DNA from: Paraspadella gotoi | Taxonomy: Eukaryota > Chaetognatha | Reading direction: 5' to 3' | Assembly (NCBI GenBank): GCA_051294375.1 | Contig: JBJCIZ010000028.1 | Coordinates: 930,437-994,436, forward strand | Length of the DNA: 64,000 nucleotides | In this document: piece after piece, positions 13,001-22,600 of the stretch | Position numbering within the stretch: position 1 is the first letter of the stretch | How the letters are laid out: the number at the start of each line of letters is the position of its first letter | Made by a program: the position numbers and the translations under genes | The notes under the pieces: generated by a model | Told to the model about the DNA's origin: nothing | What the model saw: the letters and a program-made list of their open reading frames with translations, nothing else | The model's database searches: none

Positions 13001-15775
13001 TTCGCGTTCGTCATTCGAAGTTTGTTGTATAAGGATGGCAAAAATTACATAGGGTCGCCAAAGAAAACAAGGACGGGCAACAAAGATAACAAGGACGGTG
13101 CCAAAGATAACAACAGGACGCCAAAGATAACAAGGACGCCAAAGATACAAGGCAAAGACAGCGCCAAAGATAACAAAGGAAGGAAACAAGGCCCCGAACC
13201 GCCCCCTTTCCCGGACGCCGAGAAAAAGAGACTCTTGAGAGAAAGGGAAATAAGAAACGTGTGTGACACGCGTCACTACGAGACGGTGATAACGGAATCG
13301 ATTCTCGAGTTGGAGCTGTCGAACGACATATCCGTGTCGGAGGCTCAAAGGTGATTTGGGGCCTTTTTTATTTCGTTGTTTAAGTTTTATTTTTGAAATT
13401 TGTCACGGAATAATTTGTGGTTCATTCACAAATGAGATGAGTTCTTCATAATCTCAATTTACATATAGGAGCTGTTGAAGATCATTTATCTTATCTTTCT
13501 TTTTTACGTATAGTCTTATTTTTACGATTTTAGCTATACTTTTAATAAGTTTTATATAATAAATAGGTTTTTATAGTTTGGTTTTTTTTTCTTTCGCGTT
13601 AATTTAAGGTTTTATCGTTCTAACTGATCGCACAATTTGAAAGACAGTATTTTGGCTTTCGCGTTACCGAAGTTGGATTTGCAATGGCTTTTCCTCGTTT
13701 CGCGAAAAGAGAACGGAGTAAATTGGCCGCGCCCTTCATCCACGGCGATAAATTTACAAAATCTGCGCCCCCGGTTCATTCAACGTGAGAGAGATTACCT
13801 ATCGTGTTTGTCTCATTTCACTTCAACTTGATTTTTACAAGTACTTCACACTCTTTCCTTCCAGGACAAGACTGCTGCAGATGCTTCAAAGAATATAGAG
13901 TTCATCCCGACGGCCGCTTTACGACGATAAAAGAGAGTGCACCACCATTCCGGAAAACTTTTTCAGTCGCGGGTGGCAAGAAGACGTATCAATGCTGCAA
14001 CGCCCTCGGAAGGAAACCCTCGTGTTGTTGAGGTCCGAGAGTGGCCAATTTTCAGTAATACTTGATGAAGGCTTGTAAGTTTGCAGCCGAAACATGTCCG
14101 TTTTTTATTAAAATAAAATCGTTGTTCGAAAAATCATTTCAAAACTCTTCTAAATTATATACACAACGAAAGAAAGAATTATACCACAATGTCTAGTAAT
14201 TACTTTGGCAATAACAAAATGTCGAATCAGTCATTCCTCGACCATCGATTCGATTCCAGGTCGCCGAATGTCACGTCTGTCCATGGGCGTGGCCCACGGC
14301 GCGTCGACTATCGGCTTACGTCGAGATCTCGATGACTCGCGCGCCGCCGCGCCGAGGGGCAATCGCATGAGTCTTTCGCAGCTCTCAATAGGACTGCGAA
14401 ATGGTGCGAATTTGCCGAGTGTTGTTGAAATGGCACTACACAAAACAAAAAAAGAAAAAACAGGAACCCTCCATTTCAGGTTTTTCACGCGCGCACGGGT
14501 TTGATTTGGCGCGTAGTCACGGTCTCAGTTCGACAGAGATTCTCTCGAGGTTGGTCTACGACCGCTTTTTGGTCTCAGAACCCCCACGATCCCGTGGTAA
14601 GTCCTTCGGATGGTTTACTTTAATGAAATTAGTGTTATCTAGCATATCACACTCGTAGCCTATATATACATTACTCGGATTAATTATTCCCTTTACTAGA
14701 TTATTGGCAGGTACCACGCACTCGTGTTTCCGCAGGCTCGCCTCGAGTCGAAGACGCTCCGGAAGATGTTGTAGTCGACCTGNNNNNNNNNNNNNNNNNN
14801 NNNNNNNGATTTTAACGGTGACAACGAAACAAGAACAACTGCAAAAATAACAGCTACAACGAGCAACAACAATTAATAAGAAATCAACAACCAACGACAG
14901 AAATGACAACCACAACAATTTTACCAACCACAAAACTAGACAACCACGAGTCAAAACAACAAACCCACAACGGTGTAACAAAGCAATAAAAATAAATAAC
15001 ATAACGACAAAAACAACTGCCGAAACTGTAGGAGTGGGACTCAGGTTATGAATTATATATTATTTGTTACTTATATCTTCAGTGATAGTGCTCGCGCTGC
15101 CTTTCTAGTTTACCTGAGATTTATTACAATAGCTAATACAAATAGAAAACATAATTTATCTTTATTATTATAATTATTGTTTATTTAATACAACTATCAA
15201 CACTTAATACATTGAGCAAGAACTTCGAGATATGGGACTCTAAACATGAGAGTACTTCCCTTGATCCAAGCTGACCATTGATTTCTCACCTTTGAATAAT
15301 AAAAGTATTTATGAGTTATGAAAAGGTCAGCCAGGATAGAGATAAACTCTCAATCATTAATGACATAATAAATCTACTAAATTATTACAAAATTATCTAT
15401 GAATCAATTAAACTACTAAACAATATAGAAAAGTAATGTAAAATCCAATTATATGCCTATAAATATTACAGTACAAAAATCAATTGGACTTAAAATGATT
15501 TACTACTATATGCAAATGAGATTGATGAAATCTCAATCTCATTTAGTATTTTCTAAGAATGTATCTCTTACAAAACAAGGGGAAACGTGACAAAACAAAC
15601 ATAATAAAACATCAATATTTGAAATGAGGCTTTTCTTTTGCAGCTCTGCGGACTTTGATGCTGGATTATCTCCAAAAGATCATTCAGCAGGACGAAGCGG
15701 GACACGACTCGGCCGAGGACGCTCGGAAGCTGCTTGGAGCTCATGCGGTGGAAAGTCAAGAACGATCTCAAGTGA
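1..15775 (+). CDS. REXO1: REXO1-like RNA exonuclease (Elongin A binding protein 1 family), 5' partial, with a damaged middle part
   Basis: The frame is open from base 1, so the gene starts upstream. Good exons by phase are 1-2089, 2395-2609, 2881-3051, 3123-3254, 3520-3658, 3922-4078, 4149-4263, 4768-4876, 4948-5048, about 8058-8230, 8696-8872, 9517-9642, and a last exon 15644-15775. The first ~700 residues are low-complexity Lys/Glu/Ser. Exon 2 has the family motif DECLKIFNEA. The exon at 4768 has VIRQRYLNILIDETLQIA, typical of metazoan REXO1. The 3' half has LYGHLKKYLLSTEELELHGF, a Cys/His cluster (CCRCGKAF...GCQ), and exonuclease motif I FALDCEM. Motifs II/III are split over exons near 10043, 10504 and 10750 that contain indels, and the last exon, which has HDSAED and one extra C before the stop. 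Family role: nuclear DEDDh 3'-5' exoribonuclease. The broken reading frames between 5.1 and 15 kb look like sequence error. Confidence 0.82.
3394..3528 (+). repeat. 45-bp tandem repeat, three copies, each carrying a splice acceptor
   Basis: Three direct copies of a 45-bp unit end at the start of the REXO1 exon at 3520. Each contains a pyrimidine-rich stretch followed by AG and then AGTCCGCC. The AGs fall near 3429, 3474 and 3519. The unit is a multiple of three and stays open, so using an upstream copy would add 15 or 30 residues in frame. Confidence 0.9.
3789..3907 (+). repeat. (CT)n followed by (TATCT)n microsatellite
   Basis: Simple-sequence tract in a REXO1 intron: about 60 bases of CT dinucleotide followed by about eight TATCT pentanucleotides, just upstream of the acceptor at 3921. 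Confidence 0.95.
5113..8695 (+). repeat. Duplicated noisy segment of the REXO1 gene around a 25-N gap
   Basis: 5113-6866 and 6892-8720 carry the same series: an intron beginning GCTTTTCGAAAATTTATG, small exons, the LYGHLKKY exon, an intron, and the Cys/His exon. They differ by many one- and two-base indels and substitutions. The copy left of the Ns degrades towards the gap; its Cys/His exon (6718-6866) is unreadable while 8696-8872 is clean. Exons between 5258 and 5835 (and 7044-7810) cannot be placed with confidence because both copies are frameshifted. Readable pieces such as SHAPAMLGGK and RHKSK suggest a linker of REXO1 between the RQRY region and the LYGHL exon. Confidence 0.8.
6867..6891. 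other. Assembly gap, 25 N
   Basis: A run of exactly 25 N. The sequence right of it restarts at what was already read at 5113. Confidence 0.99.
9100..9840 (+). repeat. Two purine-rich minisatellites in a REXO1 intron and across the next exon
   Basis: 9140-9470 is about nine copies of a ~34-36 bp unit with core GAGACTGAGAGGAAAAAGAT. 9643-9840 begins with (GA)n and continues with three to four copies of a ~37-bp unit with core GAGAGCAAGACAGAGAAATA. The exonuclease motif I exon (9517-9642) lies between the two arrays. Confidence 0.9.
9979..10040 (+). repeat. (TAA)n microsatellite before a REXO1 exon
   Basis: About fourteen TAA units, then TATATAATAATAAAT, followed by the acceptor of the exon beginning VYTARGAEL. 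Confidence 0.9.
10935..14782 (+). repeat. Noisy duplicate of 14808-18215
   Basis: The order of sequence here (intron, REXO1 last exon at about 11925-12040, intergenic, start of the short REXO1-family gene at 12933, its exons at 13640, 13863, 14260, 14480, 14710) is repeated in the same order from 14808 to about 18215. This copy has many extra or missing single bases, and its reading frames break every 50-100 bases. It ends at a 25-N run. I interpret it as a low-accuracy read extension that was not collapsed with the contig to its right. Confidence 0.85.
12933..14782 (+). pseudogene. Frameshifted copy of the short REXO1-family gene (probable assembly duplicate)
   Basis: Matches exons 1-6 of the gene at 16559: a start with MDAS, KDNKD repeats, a KKRLLRERE stretch, the [16 protein letters not shown] exon, and a truncated FALDCEM exon (here broken). 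The frame is lost in every exon. The tail at 14,740-14,782 stops in the exon that encodes DYNTRFSG in the intact copy. One useful variant: the segment following the KDNKD repeats reads [20 protein letters not shown] in this copy, and in the intact gene only after a frame change, so the true C-terminal part of exon 1 is uncertain. Confidence 0.75.
14783..14807. other. Assembly gap, 25 N
   Basis: A run of exactly 25 N. The sequence to the right repeats that from 10935. Confidence 0.99.
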
Positions 15776-16558
15776 AATTCGAAGTCAAACTGATCCGTCA
15801 TATCAGAAAAAAAGAAATGAATTCTTTGTTCGATTAAAAAGACGAAGAAACGTTCAATTCGAAAACGTTATAAACGTCGCTTAAAAATTCCCAACCCTCA
15901 GCTTTAATATGCCCCCAGTTTTAAACTCTTTAAAATCACGTCTTTCAAAAATATTATTCGTTGCTAAATTTTATTTAAGTTGTTGGTTCCGTTAGCGAAA
16001 AAAAATATCGCCTTTTGTTTACTACTTAATTGTAATTTTATTTATTTTTTTTTTCGTCGTCAGATTTATTATCTTTTTTTGTGTTAATCGCAACAGTTAT
16101 TTTCCCACTTCGATAGACATACGAAAGTTAAATACAAGACGCGAGTCTACTAAAATTACTTTGAACTTTTTTCTGGATTCAGCTCGCAAGTACATAATAA
16201 TTGATCAAATGTTTAGCTAGGTATTTATGTATCGGAAAAAGGATTTTAAAAATGAAGAATCTCTGTTTATCGTCCGATGAGTTAAACAAAAATAAATTGA
16301 GGGCCCTGCGCTATTCGCTTCTTGTATTCAATTACGATGTATGGATTTATTTTTATTTTCCAGGCACAAGTTTGTCGAATTCGCTACTAGATTAAACGCG
16401 ATTTGATGCCTCTAACGACTAACCTATCATTCTTAATCATTATTCGATATCCTGGCGTCCCCTTCGCTTAGAGTACAACCTCTTTTCCTCCACGTGTCGT
16501 CAAAGAGACAAATTTGAAAGTCTTGCTTTTTTAAAAAAGTCGTGGGGAAAAGAAAAAC
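15776..16558 (+). other. Intergenic region between the two REXO1-family genes
   Basis: AT-rich, with no open frame of note and several homopolymers. The same interval is present in noisy form at about 12040-12932. I see no RNA gene or conserved element in it. Confidence 0.6.
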
Positions 16559-19109
16559 ATGGATGCGTCGCTCGATTTTTATTTTCTCTGCTTCCTCGTG
16601 TTCGTCACGACCGTTTACACGTTGTTCGCGTTCGTCATTCGAAGTTTGTTAGTAAATTCCAAGGGTGCCAAAGATAACAAGGACGCCAAAGATAACAAGG
16701 ATGCCAAAGAAAACAAGGACGCCAAAGATAACAAGGACGGCAAAGATAACAAGGACGCCAAAGATAACAAGGACGCCCAGACCGCCCCCCTTTCCCGACG
16801 CGAGAAAAAGAGACTCTTGAGAGAAAGGGAAAAAGAACGTTGTGACCACGCGTCACTACGAGACGGTGATAACGGAATCGATTCTCGATTGGAGCTGAAT
16901 CGAACGATCGATATCCGTGTCGAGCTCAAAGGTGATTTGGGCCTTTTTATTTCGTTGTTTAAGTTTTATTTTTGAATTTGTCACGGAATAATTTGTGGTT
17001 CATTACAAATGAGATTGAGTTCTTCAATCTCATTTACATATAGGAGCTGTTGAGATCATTTATCTTATCTTCTTTTCGTAATAGTCTTATTTTTACGATT
17101 TTTGCTATACTTTTAATAAGTTTTAATAATAAAATAGTTTTATAGTTTGTTTTTTTTTCCCCGTTAATTTAAGGTTTATCGTTCTACCGCCACATGAAAA
17201 AGTATTTGCTTTCGCGTTACGAGTTGGAATTGCATGGCTTTCCTCGTTCGGCGAAAGAGAACGGAGAAATTGGCCGCGCCCTCATCCACGGCGATAAATT
17301 TAAAAATCTCGCCCCCGGTCACTTCAACGTGAGAGAGATTACCTATCGTTTTGTCTCACTTCACTTCACTTGATTTTACAAAGTACTTCACACTCTTTCT
17401 TCCAGGACAAGACTTGCTGCAGATGCTTCAAAGAATATAGAGTTCATCCCGACGGCCGCTACGACGAAAAAGAAGAGTGCACTCACCATTCCGGAAAACT
17501 TTTCAGTCGCGGTGGCAAGAAGACGTATCAATGCTGCAACGCCCTCGAAGGAACCCTCGGTTGTGAGGTCCGAGATGGCAATTTTCAGTAATACTTGATG
17601 AAGGCTTGTAGTTGAGCCGAAACATGTCCGTTTTTTATTAAAATAAAATCGTTGTTGAAAATTCATTTCAAACTCTTCTAATTATTACACAACGAAAAGA
17701 AAGAATTATACCACAATGTCTAGTAATACTGGCAAATACAAAATGTCGAATCAGTCATTCCTCGACCATCGATGCCGATTCCAGGTCGCCGAATGTCACG
17801 TGTCCATGGGCGTGGCCCACGCGCGTCGACTAATCGGCTACGTCGAGACGATGACTCAAGCCGCCGCGCCCGAGGGCAATCATGGAGTCTTCGCCCTCGA
17901 CTGCGAAATGGTCCGAATTGCGATGTTTGAAATGGCACTACAAAACAAAAACAAAAACAGGATCCCTCCATTTCAGGTTTTCACCGCGCACGGTTTGGAT
18001 TTGGCGCGAGTCACGGTCGTCGACGATCATCTCGAGGTTGTCTACGACGCTTTGGTCAAACCCCACGATCCCGTGGTAAGTCCTCGGGAGTTTATTTAAT
18101 AAATTAGGTTACATATACATATATATATACATACTCGATTATTATTCCCTTTACTTTAGATTGACTACAACACTCGGTTCAGCGGCCTCACGTCGAAGAT
18201 GCTCGAAGACGTGAGGCGGACGAGAGAAGACGTTCAGAAAGAATTAGTCTCCATGTTTACCGCCGATACCATTTTAATAGGCAAGTCGTTATTAAAAGAT
18301 GAGTTAAAACTTTCGAATGACACGCAATCCAATAATAATTATACGTATAAAAAGCCAATGAAATTTGAATGCCATCATAGATCGGTCGGCAATGGGGGCT
18401 TCGAGCTCCCGCGACCCGCGTCCATAATCCAGAGCCGTCGAGCTCTTTTTGTATTTGGAGGCCATAGGATAAAGCAGAGGGGGTTGTAAGCGAAGACTCA
18501 GGCTTAGCTAATTCCATCGCGTCTTTCTTTCTTTCTTTCTTTCTTTCTCTCTTTCTCTCTTTCTCTCTTTCTCTCTTTCTTTTCCAGGTCACAGTTTAGA
18601 CATCGACTTGATGCAGTTGAAGTTGATCCACGACGTCGTCGTCGACACCTCCGTCGTCTTTCCACATCAACGCGGTCTCCCTCACAAACGAGGTACTACT
18701 TTTTTGCAAAGGAGACCCAAATATTGTAATGAGTAAACCGTTCGTAATGTAACAGTCCCGGATCTTGTCGGAAGTAACCTGCTACAGGCTATCGGTATAG
18801 AACCCCGGACCTTTTTCGTTACGAGGCGACTGATTCGCCTCCGGCTCCTGTCATGAAAGATTGATTGCTTTGATAACGACGACGACAACAACAACGATCA
18901 ACAACAAACGCTCACGCGCATAACTATCGAATTTATTGATTCGATTCAATTAACTCCCGACGTATACATTCTTTTCAGCCTTGCGGAATTTAATGTCGGA
19001 TCATCTCAAGAAAAAGATTCAACGGGGCCTCGATGGTCACGACTCGGCCGAGGACGCGCGCAGTTGCTTGGAACTCATGCGGTGGAAAATCTTGGCCGAT
19101 TTCCAATGA
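16559..19109 (+). CDS. Short REXO1-family DEDDh exonuclease with N-terminal membrane segment
   Basis: Eight exons: 16559-16931, 17174-17328, 17406-17567, 17785-17910, 17977-18075, 18160-18280, 18588-18692, 18979-19109. Phases agree throughout and give 423 residues. Residues ~8-29 ([20 protein letters not shown]) form a hydrophobic anchor. They are followed by seven KDNKDA-type repeats and a [12 protein letters not shown] basic stretch. Then come [18 protein letters not shown], a Cys/His cluster (CCRCF...[11 protein letters not shown]), motif [16 protein letters not shown], motif II HSLDIDL, and motif III HDSAEDA. All DEDDh acidic residues and the His are present, so catalysis is expected. Intron 6 is GC-AG (TAG|GCAAGT). 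It lacks the long N-terminal region of REXO1 and has an anchor that nuclear REXO1 does not; membrane location is inferred. Confidence 0.88.
17593..17640 (+). other. Repeat with hammerhead-like core, + strand
   Basis: TTGATGAAGGCT, a loop, AGCC, then GAAACATGTCC and a TTTTTTATTAAAATAAAA tail. The GGCT/AGCC stem sits between TGATGA and GAAA as in a hammerhead ribozyme. A U precedes the GA where the consensus has CUGAUGA. It lies in intron 3 of the gene at 16559; a noisy duplicate is at 14060-14115. A related sequence is at 57672-57719 on the minus strand. Confidence 0.4.
18365..18470 (-). mobile_element. Possible tRNA-derived SINE remnant
   Basis: On the minus strand the sequence reads GCGGGAGCTCGAAGCCCCC, close to a pol III B box with flanking stem. 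It lies in intron 6. No A box was identified and the ends are not defined. Confidence 0.3.
18735..18860 (-). mobile_element. tRNA-derived SINE-like sequence
   Basis: The minus strand has GGGGTTCTATACCG, a good B box (GGTTCNANNCC), followed by GATCCGGGACTG. The same tail pattern appears in the element at 55465-55590. It is within intron 7 of the exonuclease gene. Confidence 0.45.
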
Positions 19110-19660
19110 GTCGTATTTATCATGGCGTTTTATCATCAAAGGCTGTGCGTTCAAGTGTGTGTCATTCTCAAAAATTTAGTCTACTTTGACTCGTTTGAGG
19201 ACTTGTTTTACGATTATGAGGGTAAAGATCCGCAGAGGCTTTTTTTCAAAAAATCACTTCGCATGTTCTCTTCCGCAGCTGGGATCGCTGCTCCGTCGAA
19301 AAAAAATACTAATTCGTGATGTTAAATGTCGAAATTCTTTAATAACTGGCTTTTTTTTTTGCCGCAGATGTTTTTTAGCGTTTTGTTATTTCGTTATCAT
19401 GTGATAATTTATATTCAAGTATCTTGTATTCTTTTCTACTTCCCAACCTTTTATTATACCACGGATGTTGGTTAATTTATTTTTTTGGTACCTTTTTGAT
19501 TTTGCGTTATTCTTTGTTTCACATGAATTTAGAACACGTTTTTGGGTCAACGAATTTGAACGACAAAATCGTTATCAGTATATCGAATTGACTCGGGGTC
19601 CCTCTCTCTCACTAAGTCCGTAATATTTGTCCATCTTCCGATGACCCACTGAACCGTATC
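19110..19660 (+). other. Intergenic region before the AADAC-like gene
   Basis: AT-rich, no coding potential. A pyrimidine tract (CCCTCTCTCTCACTAAG) ends in AG at 19616, 44 bases before the next ATG, and could be a 3' splice site for a leader. Confidence 0.5.
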
Positions 19661-22600
19661 ATGTTCGCTTTCTCGTGGGCGCGGTTCTTCGCCGGAGTCG
19701 TCGCCGTCGCCGCCTTCCTCGTCTACGAACCCCGAGTTCCTTTCGACGCCAACGATTATTGGATTCTCGTTTATATGGAGAGGATGGGGACGCTGAGGAG
19801 GCTCAAGAGGATGATTTGGGGAGGAAAACTGATAAGTGAGTCGGATAGAAGGGGTGGGGGGGAAGTTTTATGGGATGACGATTGGAACGCTGACAAGGAT
19901 CAAGAGGATGATTTGGCCTTTTAGGGAGGAAAACTGATTAGTGAGTCGGAATAGAGGGTGGGGGGGGGGGAAGATTTATGGGATGATGATTGGAACGCTG
20001 ACAAGGATCAAGAGGATGATTTGGCCTTTTAGGGAGGAAAACTGATTAGTGAGTTGGAAAAAAAAGGGTGGAGGGGGGGATGAGAATTGGGAGGATTATT
20101 TAGGTACGGTACGCGAAGCGTAGAGTGTCCTTTTTCCAGGGATCAAATAATTCTTCTATTTTGCGTCTAATGAGCTGATACTTAACGAATAAAATAGTCT
20201 CAACGTTGGTCTATTGCCCATTGGGTTAAAATTTTAATCGGACAATTCTAAACCACTTAAAAATAGGCCCAAAAAAAAAATTGAAAAGTTGCAATAATTT
20301 GATCATTTATATGTAGTACATTTTTAAATTTTATATATACGATACTCAAAAGGGTTTTTGTGGATGTTGTCAGAATATGAATATAAATTTGAACAGTTTT
20401 TATTTGCATTTACTAAGGGAAATATTTAGATGTTCATTTTTTTAATCAGTCATAAACTATTATATTAGTGAATATTATGATTTTATATTACAGTCTTAGA
20501 TGGCCTTCGGATTAGCTCTACAACATATATGAGTTTTCGGTCATTCTCAAAAAAAATTTTGTCACAGGTCAAATTTTAATAACAAAATTCAATTGTCATT
20601 TATACCTAAAATATCAATAACTTGATTGATTTTTAACCATAAAATAGCCAAAGCATACTTTATCCGCTGGTGGTCTCAAAAATTTAACTTAAAAATTAGC
20701 ATATCTCATTTGATATTTCAATATTTTTCTACTTTACTAAATTTCTCTTACTAATAAATTTTATGTTAAGTGCTAACAATTGCATGTATAAGCTTTAACT
20801 TAAGCTTGTTTTGGAGAATTCTCTAACTTTATTTCAAATTTATATTATTTTAAGATATTACTTTAAAAAGTATTTATTATACTTTATCAAATTTCAAATT
20901 TTTTTATTATTATAAAAGAGATTAGACAAGGATTCTAAATATATAAATATTTTTGTAATTAGATCATCCAAGGCCGAGATATGGCTTTTGAAATGTCAAA
21001 AAGAGAAAAAATACCTTTTTTCAACCCCAATAAAAAACTGTACAATCAACATATCTCTTAATATTTTAAAGAGAGGTAATATTTTCTTTCAAATTAACAT
21101 TCTTAAGTTTCAGATCAATCGAAAACTTTACTATTAAATCTTAAGGAGAAAGTTAATTTTTGAAAAAAAATCGATTTTTAAAAAAATAATTTGAGCTTAT
21201 TTTTATAATGATCGGATCTGCCCACGATCATCATCGGTAATTAGTTAATAATTAATCAATTAATACTAATTAATTATTAATTAATAAATAATTAATTAAA
21301 GTTAATTAATTATTTAATTAATAATTTATTTATTTAAGTTATTATTTAAACAGCAATAAATTTGATCAGAAATGTTTTGTTTTTGATTGATAATTGACTG
21401 ATTATTAATTATTGATTAATTAATTGACTAATGATTAATACTGATTAATTTTTGATTAATTAATACATCTTGCATTTACATTTAATATGAAAGGAAAAGA
21501 AGCATAATCAATTAGTAAAACAGTTTTTTTGTTTTTTCCATTTAACTCATTTCCACTCAAACGATTTTCATCGAAACTTGATTTCCAGTTTAATCACTTT
21601 TCTCCAAATAAAAAATTTCAAGTCAATCGCCACATCTACTCATGAGTAATTGGTGTTCAAATAGTGAAATTAATTTTTTTTGTTTTTTTTTCCATTTAAA
21701 CTCATTTCCACTCGGAACGATTTTTATCGAAACTTATATCCAGCTCAATCACACACTTCCCTACCTACACACAACATTTCATTCCAATCCATCAATCCAA
21801 TCACGAGTAATTGGTGTTTTTTGCTAAGGTGGACGGACGGACGGACAGACAGACATACGGATGGACATGTTTTTTTTGCATAGTTTATCTAATTCGATGT
21901 TCTGACATGATATAAGTGGAATGCCCGACAAATTATTCTAAAATGAATTATAGAGTCGGGATCTGCTGCAAGGAGATCGAACTAAAAATAGATAGTGATA
22001 ATGTAAAAGGTTAAAGTTACGATGTGAGAGAGAGCGAGGGAGAAGATATCCTTGTATGAACGCTATATTTTAAAATGGGCATAATCGGATTCGTCCCCAC
22101 CACGATGACCCTGGTGCAGAGTCTGACAGGGATGCTGAAGGCCCGCTGGTGGGTGCATTTTTCCTTTTGAGCTCCAATCACTCCGAAGAAGACGCTCCCG
22201 GTTAGCTACTTCCGGTTCCAGCTATCAATAAATCATCCATCCATCAATCCATCAATCAATCATCAATCAATAAATCAAAACTATCATCCAATCATCAGTC
22301 AATCCATCAATTAATCAATAAACAGTTTGCATCAACATCATAATTAAATTCAGCGCAATTCATAGAACAAGGGTAAAAGAAAATTATTGTTCTTTTCCTA
22401 TCACTTCATAAATTTACAACTTTATTGATTTTTCAGACAAAGAATTACAGATAAATGACTAAGAGACCGATGTAATTACGTACTAAGAATTAACAGTTAT
22501 AGTAATTCTCTTTTCTCTCTCTCTCTCTCTCTGTTAAAGACTTCTTGATGTTCACGCTTTGCGGCCCAAGGGGTTCGACGTGTCACTCGTCGAGAAAGTT

